Assembly (NCBI GenBank): GCA_023376005.1
Contig: CM042147.1
Span: 118,544,412 to 118,608,411 of the forward strand
Direction: 5' to 3'
Origin: Doryteuthis pealeii
Lineage: Eukaryota > Mollusca > Cephalopoda > Myopsida > Loliginidae
DNA length: 64,000 nucleotides
The notes below the pieces were generated by a model. It saw nothing but the letters and a program-made list of their open reading frames with translations. It was not told the origin of the DNA and searched no databases. Positions 33,591-44,614 of this stretch are shown piece by piece (the stretch's first letter is position 1; every line of letters begins with the position of its first letter). A program made the translations under genes and the position numbers.

Positions 33591-33905
33591 GTAGATTTTG
33601 CAGTTCCAGCAGATCACAGGGTGAAGATGATAGACAAATACCTGGAGATGGTAGAGAATTGAAAAAGCTGTGGAATATGAGGATGAAAGTGATACCAGTT
33701 GTAGTTGGTGCACTTGGAATGGTCCCCAAAAGTCTAGAAAACTGACTGGAGGAATTGGAAATCAAAGGAAGAATTGAAACCATCCAGACAACAGCATTGT
33801 TGAAGTCGGCTAGAATACGCAGAAGAGTCCTTGAATGATGAGGAGATTTGTTGTCATTCGGACTCCAGGGAAATGCCATCAGCTAACACTAGTGTGAAAA
33901 ACTCA
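33590..33905 (+). pseudogene. LINE reverse-transcriptase C-terminal end
   Basis: Reads VDFAVPADH, then after a one-base frameshift near 33656 ELKKLWNMRMKVIPVVVGAL, GMVPKSLEN, a TGA in place of an expected Trp, and LEELEIKGRIETIQTTALLK SARIRRRVLE. This is the conserved tail (lW.. v.viPvviGalG...) of a non-LTR polymerase. It is embedded in (TAA)n, probably its 3' tail or the target. A shorter relative lies at 38550-38665. Confidence 0.8.
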
Positions 33906-33914
33906 CAAGGAGTG

Positions 33915-34255
33915 AAATTATAAATGATAATAATAATAAAAAATTATGGTGATAATAATAAATTAATAAATGATGGTAATAATAATGATAACAATAATAA
34001 TACTAATAATAAATGATGGTAGTAGTAATAATAATAATAATAGTAATAATAATAAATGATGGTAATGATGATGATATCAAATAATAATAATAATAATAAA
34101 TGATGGTAGTAGTAGTAATAATAATAATAAATTATGGAAATGATGATGATATTAAATAATAATAACAATAATAAATGATGGTAGCAGTAGTAATAATGAT
34201 AATAAATGATGGTAATGATGATGATATTAAATAATAATAATAATAATAATAAAAA
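33915..34255. repeat. (TAA)n field, second part
   Basis: TAA arrays with repeated ATGATGGTAGTAGTAATA and ATGATGATGATATTAAATAA phrases, suggesting a higher-order unit of roughly 80-90 bp. Confidence 0.95.
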
Positions 34256-34410
34256 TTTAGATTAATTTATTTTAAGTAAATGTTTTTAAATGTACCAACT
34301 ATTATGATGCAGAGATGGTAATATTTTAAAAGACTAATGAGCCTCAACATTTTTAAGGATCCTGTTTTAATTAATCCTTTTCTCATTGCATTTATTCTAT
34401 TTTAAAACAT

Positions 34411-34423
34411 GATATATATATAT

Positions 34424-34456
<33 letters not shown>
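34411..34456. repeat. (TA)n microsatellite
   Basis: TA run with one phase break, 79 bases upstream of the possible exon. Confidence 0.95.
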
Positions 34457-34534
34457 TCTTTTTTTTTTATGTGAAAGAAATTAGCAAATTGTCGGGACCA
34501 ATCTTATAAAAGATTGCCATTTCTGTTCATTCAG

Positions 34535-34721
34535 GTCAAGCAAGGATTCCACTTCATCTAACAATGGAGAAGGGGGAGACTTGTTTGGTATTTCCACACA
34601 AACCACGTTCCGCCTACCCCGAGGACTCACGCCTTTGCCTTTGGGTACTCGACGACAATCTTCACCTGCCGCTGTTTGTCGAGCAGCGTTTGCACGGATT
34701 CTGGACAGACGACTCAGCTAA
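34535..34721 (+). CDS. Possible terminal exon of an unidentified gene
   Basis: A block of ordinary GC content with several CpGs stands out from TAA repeats and AT-rich DNA. It is preceded by a good splice acceptor (TTTCTGTTCATTCAG, ending at 34534). One plus frame is open for 61 codons to TAA at 34719-34721, entering with one base carried over from an upstream exon. The peptide is Ser/Thr/Arg-rich (begins SSKDSTSSNNGEGGDLFG; ends AARILDRRLS-like, read as AFARILDRRLS). I do not recognise a family. The minus strand is also open here but lacks a polypyrimidine tract at its potential acceptor. No partner exon was found, so it could equally be a TE fragment or an exon remnant. Confidence 0.35.
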
Positions 34722-34739
34722 TAATATTTTTTTTTTAAA

Positions 34740-35050
34740 TTAAAATTATGAACAAAGGAATCACTCAAAATATATTTTGACTAAAATGACCGATAGCTCA
34801 TTTGACCAATTAGTTTAGCAGTTGATCAATTGACTATAGTTTTATTTTTTTACAATCAGTTGATTAATTGAAGATTTTTTGGGGTTTTTTTTTGTTTTTT
34901 TTTTTTGCTAGGCTGGGGGGTGTTTATTTTTCAATTCTCATATCTCTAAGACACCTTTCTTTTTCATGGCATTAATAGTCTTTTTAAGATTGGTAAATTA
35001 ACAGGAAAAAACACAATCAAATCAGATCAAAGTGTCAGTTTTTGTTCCCA
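34740..35050. other. No supported feature
   Basis: AT-rich DNA with T-runs, up to the (TA)n at 35054-35091. Confidence 0.5.
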
Positions 35051-35052
35051 TT

Positions 35053-35092
<40 letters not shown>

Positions 35093-35093
<1 letters not shown>

Positions 35094-35550
35094 AATGAAA
35101 TTTATTGTGTACAGTGTTCAGGTGCACCACAACTCATCAAAGTCTCATGTCTAGTACACAGAATAATGTATTAGTGTCAGGAACATAAACAGTTTACAGT
35201 AATAATATGCATGTTTGTGTGCGCTTATGTGTGTGGAGAGGGGCATCAGGTATGGTGTTGGCGGACTACAGGAAGCATGGAGGCCTTGAAAGATGCAGTG
35301 TTTCGGGTAGCTTATTCCATGCCTCAACAATTCTGAGTGTGAAAAAATGTTTCCGAAAGTCATGTGAGAAATGCTGTTTTCTGACTTTGTAGACAAGCCC
35401 ACGTGTGTTAGAAACATGGAGATCAAAAAGGTGCTCATGGTTGCTGTTGTTAAGATGATTAATGACCTTATGAGCGTTTACCAGGTCAGTTGCCAGACGC
35501 TGAAGTTTCAATGACAGAGATGCTGATAGGTATATGTCCTGCATCCCTGA
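35093..35550 (-). pseudogene. LINE 3' end with reverse-transcriptase tail
   Basis: The minus-strand frame of about 90 codons (35544-35266) reads SLKLQRLATDLVNAHKVIN, LHVSNTRGLVYKVRKQ and FRKHFFTLRIVEAWNKLPE. This is the typical end of CR1/L2-like non-LTR polymerases (RG...K......R..FF..Rvv..WN.LP). The 3' side is shared with 691-970 and 62256-62560 and ends in an AATAAATTTCATTAT-type tail next to (TA)n. Confidence 0.85.
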
Positions 35551-35795
35551 TGCACAAAAAAGGACGCAGTAAAATCGTAATCATGCATCCTAGTGTTTTT
35601 CTTTTTTCTTCCCTCACCATTTCAAGCTTACTGTAAATGCATTTCAATAGTTTCTTAGAAATGAATTACACGGGATAGGTTACAAGGTAAAAGTTAGATG
35701 GCTTTAGTTGGGACCCATAAATTTTCCCGGGGACTCATTCAAAAGAAATATGTCTGTCTCAGGACACACAAAATCAAAAAGCTATCAGCATCACT

Positions 35796-35800
<5 letters not shown>
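35515..35800. repeat. Repeat shared with GINS2 intron 1
   Basis: The inverse of 54661-54990: GATGCTGATAGGTATATGTC near one end, AAGCTATCAGCATCACTG at the other, AATGAATTACAC in the centre. Both copies abut (TA)n. It overlaps the 5' side of the LINE fragment here. Confidence 0.65.

Positions 35801-35856
<56 letters not shown>
35798..35856. repeat. (TA)n microsatellite
   Basis: About 30 TA units. Confidence 0.97.
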
Positions 35857-35859
<3 letters not shown>

Positions 35860-35937
35860 TTGTTATGGGTCCAACGGGAGAAAAATAGATATTTTATAAA
35901 AAAGGTTTGAAAAAAGGATTAGGTTTTGTTTTTTTTA

Positions 35938-36335
35938 AATTTATATATATATATATAAAGAGTTAACACATGAACTAAAATCCCTCCCACTCCTATGAGT
36001 AAAAGCAGTTTTGAACTTGGATTTATTTTTAATTCTATTTTTTCATCTTTTTTTTTTTTTTTTTAATTCTTAAAATTAAAAGTCCAGAAGAGATTTATAT
36101 TATGTTTTTATTCTCTTTTACTTTTTTAAATTTTTTAAATTTATATATATATATAAAGAGTTAACACATGAACTAAAATCCCACCCACTCCTATGAGTTA
36201 AAGCAGTTTTGAACTTGGATTTATTTTTTAATTCTATTTTTTTATCTTTTTTTTTTTTTAATTCTTAAAATTAAAAGTCCAGAAGAGATTTATATTATGT
36301 TTTTTATTCTCTTTTACTTTTTTTTTTTTTTTAAT
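35938..36335 (+). repeat. Tandem duplication of about 190 bp
   Basis: Two units (about 35938-36126 and 36127-36335) share ATATAAAGAGTTAACACATG, CACTCCTATGAGT and AGTCCAGAAGAGATTTATAT. Confidence 0.85.
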
Positions 36336-36339
36336 TTTG

Positions 36340-37425
36340 AAATGACTATTTGCTTTGTCAAAAATATTATCAAAGGTGTTTTGGGGTATGGGCAAAATTT
36401 TATATTTTTTTAAAATATTGAATTTTGTTTACCTTTTTATATTTTGGGGATTTTTGTTATTGTTCTTCATTTGATTTATATTTGATTTTTATTCTGCATT
36501 GTTTTGATTATCTCCCCTTGTTCATTTTACTAAATTCCGCGTCTTTCAATTAATTGAGCTGTAATGTTCAACAGAGATTTGTTGTGCATTTTACAACCAG
36601 CTTACACTTACTAAATCTTAATATTTAATTTTTTTATTAAAAATCATTTTTTGATAATACCAATTTATACCTCAATTGTTGATGTTTAGGAATAAACATC
36701 TGAAAAGAATATCAACACCCCTTCCCAACATTCCTTGGGGGTGGGAATTTGTGGTTTTCATGTGTATTGGAGGATAACAAAGTAGGATTTTACAGTATGA
36801 CCATCATTTCCTTTTTTTATGTCCCATCACGACATGACAGTGAGAGACAAGAAAAAATTTAGGATTATTGAATATAAAATATACAAACGGAAATTTTACA
36901 AATATTGTATTGCTTCTCCCAGCTATGGTTTTATTGTGTTAGTATAGCATTCAATTCTAAGACTAACAACAACAAGAAAGGAATTAATACTTCCTTTAAT
37001 TCAACCAATTTATTGGCTAGCACATGAAATAACAAATAACAATATAAAGTCCTTCCTGTATATAAAGTTGAGTTTAAGGGACTTACCAGCGCATTAGAGA
37101 AGATATCTTAGGGTGGTTTCTTGGAGCCCTTCAAACTCCTAAAACTCTGGGCTATCACATGATTGGTATATCCAATCACAGAGTCTCTCCCTCACTCACT
37201 CACTCTGTATACAGGAATAACCATTTTACTGACCCAACAGTTTATATATCAGGGTAGAATAAGTTAAATAGGTTTCGTTGGCAACCAATCTAGGAGAAGG
37301 ACAATATAAAATTCAAATCTCCACTTTCTTGCAGTTATACCCATTTATAGGAAAGACTGGGAGTAAACTCTGAGAATAAACCCAGCGCTAGAGTCCCTAT
37401 GTTTTATTAACCTTGTTTTGGTAAC
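36340..37425. other. No supported gene
   Basis: AT-rich to 36900, then a slightly richer block (36900-37250) with ACCAATTTATTGGCTAGC. 37262-37330 resembles a SINE-B 3' fragment. No coding signal. Confidence 0.45.
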
Positions 37426-37426
37426 A

Positions 37427-37652
37427 AGTGTGGTGGTGTGTACTGGTTAGAGTCACAGGAAATGGACTCGTCGACCCGAGTTCAATTGCTGGACGAAGCC
37501 ACAGTTCACATAGCGCTAATAGCCTTGGGAAAGGTATGAATCCAACTATTCTCCCTCCAGCTATGGGTAAATAGTAGGAAAGACTGGGATCTTTAACCTT
37601 GGTTAGGCAACCAGTATAGGAGAAGAAAAACTGAATTCAAACCTGGTCACTA
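37427..37652 (+). repeat. SINE-B, copy 8
   Basis: Head GTGTACTGGTTAGAGTC and GAGTTCAATTGCTGG, body to CCAGTATAGGAGAAG; the 3' end is lost. Confidence 0.8.
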
Positions 37653-38005
37653 CAGAATAGACGCAGGCCTACTTAGTGATCTATTTCAATTAAAAAAAAA
37701 AAAATTTTTGGTAACTCCTAATTGGTACCAAGCTGTATTAAACTTTGTCTTTGATTAAACAACATCAGTGCAATTTGGAGAGGCCAATATTTTCCGGTCC
37801 TGTGTCCTGGAGGAGAAGCAAAACTTTCCACTTACAGATCCATGTTTGTGTAAGATTAACCGTTTTCATAAATTGAATTCTTCACTGTATAGCTGTCCTA
37901 TTGATAATATTTCTTTTAAATTTTAGGTAGAATAAAAAATGTATATTTTATCAAATAGTGAAGTTTAAAAGAAAGAGAGAGAGAGAGAGAGATTTTTAAA
38001 AATTG

Positions 38006-38241
38006 GGACCATATGACCTTTAGGCACCCCTTTTTGATCTTGATTAAGAAAGGACATGTTTTTCATTTACACCGTCAATATCCGGTTCTTTTAACAGACG
38101 ATTTTTAGATTTTTTTTTAAATTATAAAACTAACCCCTAACCCTAACCCCTAACAAACAACCAGATATTGACGGTGTAAATGAAAAACATGTCCTTTTCT
38201 TAATCGAGATCAAAAAGGCGTGCCTAAAGGTAATATGGTCC
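38006..38241. mobile_element. F4 foldback MITE, copy 1
   Basis: Arms of about 100 bases (GGACCATATGACCTTTAGGC against the inverse ending ATGGTCC) flank a loop with CCCTAACCCTAACCCCTAAC. A second copy lies at 39202-39436. Confidence 0.8.
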
Positions 38242-38549
38242 AAAAATTGTTTGTTTTGTTTCAAATATATCATTAAAAAACTTTAGTTATTTTCATATTA
38301 TAAAAACATAATCAAAGTATTTTCAGGTAAGAACATGTTCAATTGTTAATGTTTCTTAATATAAACTTTTTTTTTTTTTTTCATTTATGAGTTACAGCAC
38401 CAACTTGATGAAATTTAAACTTTAAAGCCATTATTTATAAAATAAACATTTATATAGCAAAGAAAAGAGTCAACCTTTTAACAGAAGCTAAATATAAATT
38501 ATACAATTTTATGTATTTGATTGTTACCATTAATATATTAATAGAATAC

Positions 38550-38665
38550 TCAAGAGACTAGTGAACTAGAGATTAGAGGAAGAATTGAAACCATCCAGAC
38601 CACAGCAGTACTAAAAAAGGATACTTAGGAGAGTCCTGGAGACATAAGGTGACTTGCTGTCACTT
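38550..38665 (+). pseudogene. LINE C-terminal end, small fragment
   Basis: GAAGAATTGAAACCATCCAG and AGGAGAGTCCTGGAGACATA match 33760-33850. Confidence 0.6.
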
Positions 38666-38697
38666 TTCTATTAGCTTATTTTTTAATAAGTTAGTTT

Positions 38698-38699
<2 letters not shown>

Positions 38700-38731
<32 letters not shown>
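38700..38731. repeat. (TA)n microsatellite
   Basis: TA run beside HHR-like repeat E. Confidence 0.95.
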
Positions 38732-38734
<3 letters not shown>

Positions 38735-38900
38735 TATAGATAAAAGGATATGAAAACAACACAATATGCTGTTAAAGTGAAAAGATTTTATATCATATTT
38801 ATAGCTTATATTGAACAATATTTCGATTTATAAAAATCATCTTCAGAGCTTGTTTATACTCCAGACTTATCAGTAGCGGAGACAACATTTATTATATTAT
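38732..38900 (-). ncRNA. HHR-like repeat E: hammerhead-type fold
   Basis: Best-folding locus. On the minus strand: AGCT, CTGAAGA (38846-38840), one T, stem II GATTT/AAATC with a TTAT loop, GAAA (38824-38821), stem III ATATTG/CAATAT (counting the last A of GAAA) with a TT loop, then A and AGCT, which pairs with the first AGCT as stem I. This reproduces the hammerhead three-way junction with an NUH cleavage triplet (AUA). The extra T between core and stem II departs from the canonical motif, so activity is uncertain. No transcript evidence is available here. Confidence 0.5.
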
Positions 38901-38924
38901 CTTATTATTTTCGTATGATTACTC

Positions 38925-39115
38925 CCAGGTCCACACTGACCCGGAGTAGTAGTTCCTGTTAAGGTCACATCTATGGGTTAAATAGAAGAAAATGAGTTAA
39001 CAAATATAAGTTCAAAAAAAGACTTTTCAATACCCATCAAAAATTAATAGAACAAAATGACTTTGGCATAAAATAACCCAACAAGGGTTGACATGCCATA
39101 AAATCCAAAAGTAAA
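38925..39115 (+). repeat. R3 3' part
   Basis: GGTCCACACTGACCCGGAGT, ATCTATGGGTTAAATAG, then GGGTTGACATGCCATAAAAT. Confidence 0.7.
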
Positions 39116-39201
39116 AGAAAGATATTACTACTCACTTTTACCAATTATGTTTATTACTTACAGGTTCACTGTCATGGCTCGCCCAGTGATTTTTGCCTGT
39201 A

Positions 39202-39436
39202 TGACCATATGACCTTTAGGCACCCCTTTTTGAGCTCGATTAAAAAAGGACATGTTTTTCATTTACACCGTCAATATCCGGTTGTTTTAACAGACGATTT
39301 TTAGATTTTTTTTTAAATTATAAAACTAACCCCTAACCCTAACTCCTAACAAACAACCAGATATTGACAGTGTAAATGAAAAACATGTCCTTTCTTAATC
39401 GAGATCAAAAAGGGGTGCCTAAATGTAATATGGTCC
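39202..39436. mobile_element. F4 foldback MITE, copy 2
   Basis: Same arms and same CCCTAACCCTAAC-bearing loop as 38006-38241, about 1.2 kb away. Confidence 0.8.
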
Positions 39437-39439
39437 GAT

Positions 39440-39962
39440 TGTTTAACCAATATCAACTAATCATCACATTAATACTCCAATCATAAAATAAAGAAGAAAA
39501 AAATACAAAGTAAAAGTTTACATTAAGTTTATATTATTAATATAAATACCAACTTTGAGCAAACTTTATATTTATGCGACATCAATTTCCAGCTTCATAT
39601 AAAATCTGTTTCTCATTTTCTATAATTAACTGTCAAAAGTTTAATTTTTAATATTTCCTGCTTTAAACTAAATATAACCAAAGAGAAATATATTTGGATT
39701 TTTTTTTTTGTTTGTTTTGTTTTTTATTGGTACATTTGCTGTTTTTATATAGACATAAAAAAAAAGGTTTTGTATATTCATTTTTCAATATATGAGAATA
39801 ATGTCAGACCAGAAAATCATGCATACTAAATCTATTCATTCTATTATGTTGCTCATATGTTTATAATCTGCATCTGTCCCTATTAACATCTTCCTGTTCA
39901 GTACAAATTTAGGAATAAAGTCTGCTTATATTAAATACAGACATTAAAGAACTAGGTTTGTT

Positions 39963-40019
<57 letters not shown>

Positions 40020-40812
40020 AGATAATCCTAAAGTTTACACAAGAATTTCGATATGCTAGGTATCTTATAAAAATGCAATTTCTTCCAATTCTAAACAAGG
40101 GAGATAACTCCGTTTTCTTATTATTATTTCTTCTTATACTACATTAATGAGAAACGTGTATATTTTTTCTCGCCTATCAAAAATTTTAAAAATTCAGACT
40201 CTTCAGTAAACATTGTCCAAAATTTTAACTTTTATGAAGGGAACACTAAACCTGACTTTGTGTGAAATTTGCCATTGATGGGAACTGAATACATATAATA
40301 CATTCCCTTGATCTATAAGCCAGCACGTATAGGTTTAACTGGATTAATACAAGTGTGGCACAAGGTTATTATTATGGAGCACTCAAAAAGGATCAGTCAT
40401 TATCAATTGCTCATAAAGTTCTTTTTAAAAAATTTGAAAAAAAGAATCATTAGAATTTTCCTCACGTAAATTCTCCCCCTGCATTATAATAACATTGCTT
40501 TGTATCATGAATAATTCAAACATTTTACAACCATCAAGAATTTCTTAAGGTTCAAAAGAGACTATGACTCCATATCCATCTCATTCACATTCTTTATTTG
40601 TTCTTTTTTTATATCCACATTCTCAACCCACTAATCCAAGATTATCCACTCTACACCAAATTTGTAATAATCTTTCTCTCCATTCCACTGTTTCTTTATT
40701 ATAACCCACCAATAAATCACTTTATTCTCATATAAACCACAACTACCTATATCCATTATATTCTTCCTATATCCTCAACCCACAAATGTGTGATACTATA
40801 TTTGTGATCTTT

Positions 40813-40815
<3 letters not shown>
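39440..40815. other. No supported gene
   Basis: AT-rich DNA with (TA)n at 39969-40016, a GGGAGATAACTC phrase near 40099 and a pyrimidine-rich stretch at 40560-40800. Confidence 0.5.
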
Positions 40816-40817
<2 letters not shown>

Positions 40818-40855
<38 letters not shown>

Positions 40856-41060
40856 ATTTTAAACATTTTTATTTATAAAGTCCTTGTCTTGAATCTGTGA
40901 TAAATTCTGTCATCTGAATTTGTAACCCACAAAATCTACAGACTAGCATCTTTACCTTTGTTGTTTTTATCCCAATATACCTTGACCAGTATGTTCTCTG
41001 ACCGTCATCAGGTGTATGTAGAATAACAGAAATGCTTCCTCCCAAAATTTCATACAAAAA
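40818..41060 (-). repeat. HHR-like repeat H beside (TA)n
   Basis: A TA run at 40818-40853. Then on the minus strand CTGATGA (41011-41005), C, and a GGTC-type hairpin, but the GAAA is replaced by AAGG-type sequence, so the core is decayed. A 62-codon minus-strand frame here is not supported as a gene. Confidence 0.35.
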
Positions 41061-41061
41061 T

Positions 41062-41855
41062 ATTTTCCTATCTGTATTTGTTGTTTGCCATTCAAATTAT
41101 AAAGAATTTATTTTCTATAATTTTGAGATGAATTATTTCATAAGTTGATTGAACTATTAAACTTTGGGGAGGGGGGGGTACTAATGAGAAACACTCCCTC
41201 CTTTTTTTTTTTTCCATATTCATTGTATACCTAAAGAAGGCTGTAGAATGGACCAGCCTGAATACTGTGTTAATAACAAGATGTTAACAAAAAGAATTAA
41301 GAGTCCAATAAACTCTTAAATAAGAATATGTTGCTGATTAAAAAAAAAAACTTTAATTATTTCTATAATTTATTTCCTTATTCAAATGGAAGTTGTTAAT
41401 TGAAAATAACAAACTGTTGCTCATTTCAGTATTAATTTCTGAAACAATGTACTTTTCCTTTTATGTAATTATTATAACTAGCAAAAACAAAAAAAAAAAA
41501 AATCCAATTGGTGTAAAAATAATTTTTTGAAAGATATTGCATGGGGGTGGGGTAAATAAATAAGGTAAAACGTTTGATACTTTAAAAAAATTATTACTTA
41601 CTTAAAAAGCATCATATTCCCACCATTCTACTGAGATATTTGTTTTGTTTTATGACAGTAAGGACTTCCAAAACGTTTCTAAAAAATTCTGATTTAATTA
41701 TTCAGACTTTTATCTTTATAGAAAAATTTAAAGATCGCACAACTGAAATATGTTTTGTTTGGATTGCATAAAATAAAATAGGGGGGGGGTCAACCTAGTA
41801 AAATATATATTTAAGAAAAAACTATTTTAAACATAAATTAATCTAAAGGTGAATA
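41062..41855. other. No supported feature
   Basis: AT-rich with G-runs near 41166 and 41781. No recognised repeat or frame. Confidence 0.5.
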
Positions 41856-41859
41856 ACTC

Positions 41860-41989
41860 AAAATTTTCGTAAAAAATTTGATTCTTAATTGATTTTTCAT
41901 AACATTTTTTTTTAAATTACTGTGATGTAAGCTGTGACGTAGTTTCAGTTACAGACAAAAAGAGACCAAATCTCCATTATTAATAGAGA
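41860..41989 (-). mobile_element. Helitron 5' fragment
   Basis: The minus strand starts TCTCTATTAATAATGGAGAT and continues TTTTTGTCTGTAACTGAAAC and TACGTCACAGCTTACATC, matching the 5' ends of copies 3-5. No hairpin/CTAG end follows. Confidence 0.65.
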
Positions 41990-42194
41990 TGAGAGCAATA
42001 GTCCTATCAACTCTTATATGAGACTGAATACATTGCTGATTTTGTTCTTCATCCCCACCCCCACCCTGCAAATTGTGATAACTTTAAATAAACTTTAATC
42101 ATTTCTGAAATCTATTTGCATATTCAAATAACAACTGTCAGTAGGAAGTAACCAACATTTAGTAATTTTAGAGTAAAATTTTCACACAAAATAT

Positions 42195-42507
42195 TGTTCC
42201 TTTTATATAAAGATTCTTTCAACCTATTTCCTCATCTTTTGCTTTTATCCTATTTTGATCCGTTTACTGTCCAGTTTTCCCCAGGTATCACTTTTGAACA
42301 TTGTCTTTTACTTGAACTTACAGAGGTATTATATCATCTCATTACTTGCTTGTCACATCCAATGTCATTCAATCCACCTTAATTACCTCCCTTGGAAATC
42401 TGAGATCTATAAAAGTATCACTCTGAAAACGTCAGACAATTCGTAGTCAGAGTAAAGTGTAATAAAGCTTTCCTAAAAGTCTAAGCACTGGTTCTGTTCT
42501 TACTACA
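42195..42507 (+). mobile_element. Possible solo LTR or promoter block
   Basis: TG start and CA end, a TATAAAAG box near 42410 and AATAAAG near 42461, then a TGGTTCTGTTCTTAC end, the order U3-R-U5. CpG-bearing GTCAGACAATTCGTAGTCAG lies between. No second copy in the window. Confidence 0.35.
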
Positions 42508-42837
42508 AGGTGAAAATTGAATTTTACTGTTTTTAAATTCAGAAAAAATTTGATGTTTGTTTTTTGATCATGGCATTTTTTTAAAATGTTTTTTTTTTTT
42601 TAAAATTCTATTTTATTTTTTTGATACATTTTTTACATTATAAATTCAAATATCTAACAAAACAAAACAAAAAATATATATATTAAGATTTCTTCCAACA
42701 TATAATGTATATTAAGACTCACCTCCCTTGTTGCCTTACCAACCAGCATAATAAATCCCAAGATTCTTCTAGAACAAAAGAAATCTACTCAAACCAATTC
42801 ATTAGAATCTGATCTTCTAAGCCAAATATTTTCAGCA

Positions 42838-42962
42838 GTCCTGCCTAACTCTGAAATATTTACTCATAGTTGGGGGTGGGACAGATGGATTCATGCCTTT
42901 CCCAAGGGCATTAGCACAAAATAAAATACAAACAGCCTCATCCAGGGTTTGAACTCAGATTG
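42838..42962 (-). repeat. SINE-B fragment
   Basis: Inverse middle part: CATGCCTTTCCCAAGGGCAT, ACAGCCTCATCCAGGGTTTG. Confidence 0.7.
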
Positions 42963-43126
42963 GTAATTCCATATTGAATTAGAAACAAAAAAAGATATGC
43001 TTACCTTTATTTTCAATTGGACATTCACTTCTCATCCACTGATGTACAATCCACTAACTGAAATAAATAAAATAAAAATTTAAAAAATATCTTTTTCTTT
43101 ATTTATTTCCCCTATGTATAAATTTA

Positions 43127-43410
43127 ACCAACCCCTCCACATGAGCAGGATGTGACACAAGGTCAATTTTCTAAGTGCAAGTTAAACAGTTTTTAATTCA
43201 GAGTTTTTCTTCAACAGAGGTTTCCACACCAAAGTTAAAGAGCCCAGTCTGCCCTACTATTTATTCATAGCTGGAGGCAGAATAGTTGGATGCATATCTT
43301 TTCTCAAATGAATTAGCATTATATGAAATGCAAGCAGCCTCATCCAGGATTTGAACCCTGTTCACCATGTCCATTTCTTATGACGTTGACCATTACACCA
43401 TGAGTGCCTC
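43127..43410 (-). repeat. SINE-B, copy 10
   Basis: Inverse full copy from CCAACCCCTCCACATGAGC to ACCATTACACCATGAGTGCC. Confidence 0.82.
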
Positions 43411-43566
43411 CATTGTTCACTTACCAATCTGTTTGAGAAATTCAAAGACTTGTAAATAACATAAGATCTCCAATAACAAACAAGTCAATAAATGCTAACT
43501 TCAATGAGTTATCTCCCCTTTCTCGTATGTGTGTGTGTCTTGGTAATATTATTGCAAATTGTTTAT

Positions 43567-44158
43567 GGCTAATTCCATATCAAATCATCCAGCCCCGTGA
43601 ATTTTTCTAAAATTTTGTCCAAGTGTGAATTATCATAAAGTTAGCCAATCACCAAAATTTGAGCTTCTAATTCCACACAAATTGGCAGAGTTATGTCGAT
43701 CTTAACTCTCCAAATTTGGGGGGCGGTCGCGAAAAATGGCAACTTTTTTGTAATCTATTTTTGTCTATAAAATGGGTTCTAGAGCTTCCCTACTACTAAA
43801 AATTGGTTTATAAAAGCATTTTGACCTAAGGAATACAAAAATGCTATCAAAAAAGTCTTAAAATCAACCAATTTTAAGTTATTGATGATTTCTGATTTTT
43901 TCATAATAGGAAATTTTAATAGTAGGGAGCTCTAGAACTCATTTTACAGACAAAAATAGATTACAAAAAGTTGCCATTTTTCGTCAACACCACCAAATTT
44001 GGAGAGCTAAAAATTGACATTATTTCTGGAATTGGAAGCCCAAATTTTTGGGATTGTCTAATGTTAACCTAGTCCACACCTGTACAAAATTTCAGAAAGA
44101 TTGAAGTGGGTGGGTGACAATTTTACTTTTTTCTGGATGATTTGACATGGAATTACCC
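43567..44158. mobile_element. F5 foldback element
   Basis: Ends GGCTAATTCCAT and the inverse of ATGGAATTACCC. Arms repeat ATCAAATCATCCAG, GGTTCTAGAGCTTCCCTACT and TAGATTACAAAAAGTTGCCA in inverted order around a short centre at about 43860. No coding frame. Confidence 0.82.
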
Positions 44159-44467
44159 TTATATAATGCAAGCAAAGATCTGTGTGTGCATCTTGGATAT
44201 ATAATCTTACTGTCTCTCATATATATATATATATATATATAAGAGAGTTTTATAATTTGCTTGAAGCATTGTGTATATATTGGTTAGGAGGTTGATTTAG
44301 AAGGCTATCACAATGCAGGTGTAAAGAAAAAAAAATATACGGTAACAATGGTGTTGTGTGTTAACCTGTATTTAATTCTTGAATTTTCGAGATAATATCT
44401 CTTTTTCAAAAGATCACTGGAACTGAAGCAGTCTAGTTATGACATTTCTTTTTAAATGAATTTTTTT

Positions 44468-44475
<8 letters not shown>

Positions 44476-44501
<26 letters not shown>
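44476..44501. repeat. (TA)n microsatellite
   Basis: TA run; another at 44220-44240. Confidence 0.95.
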
Positions 44502-44502
<1 letters not shown>

Positions 44503-44614
44503 GTGTGTGTTTTAGTAATAATAAGTGGTGTTAGATGTTTTATTTTTAGCTTTTCAAAAAGTATCCAAAACATTAAAATTGACCATTTTTATTATTTGTA
44601 TTTCTTACTTTCAG

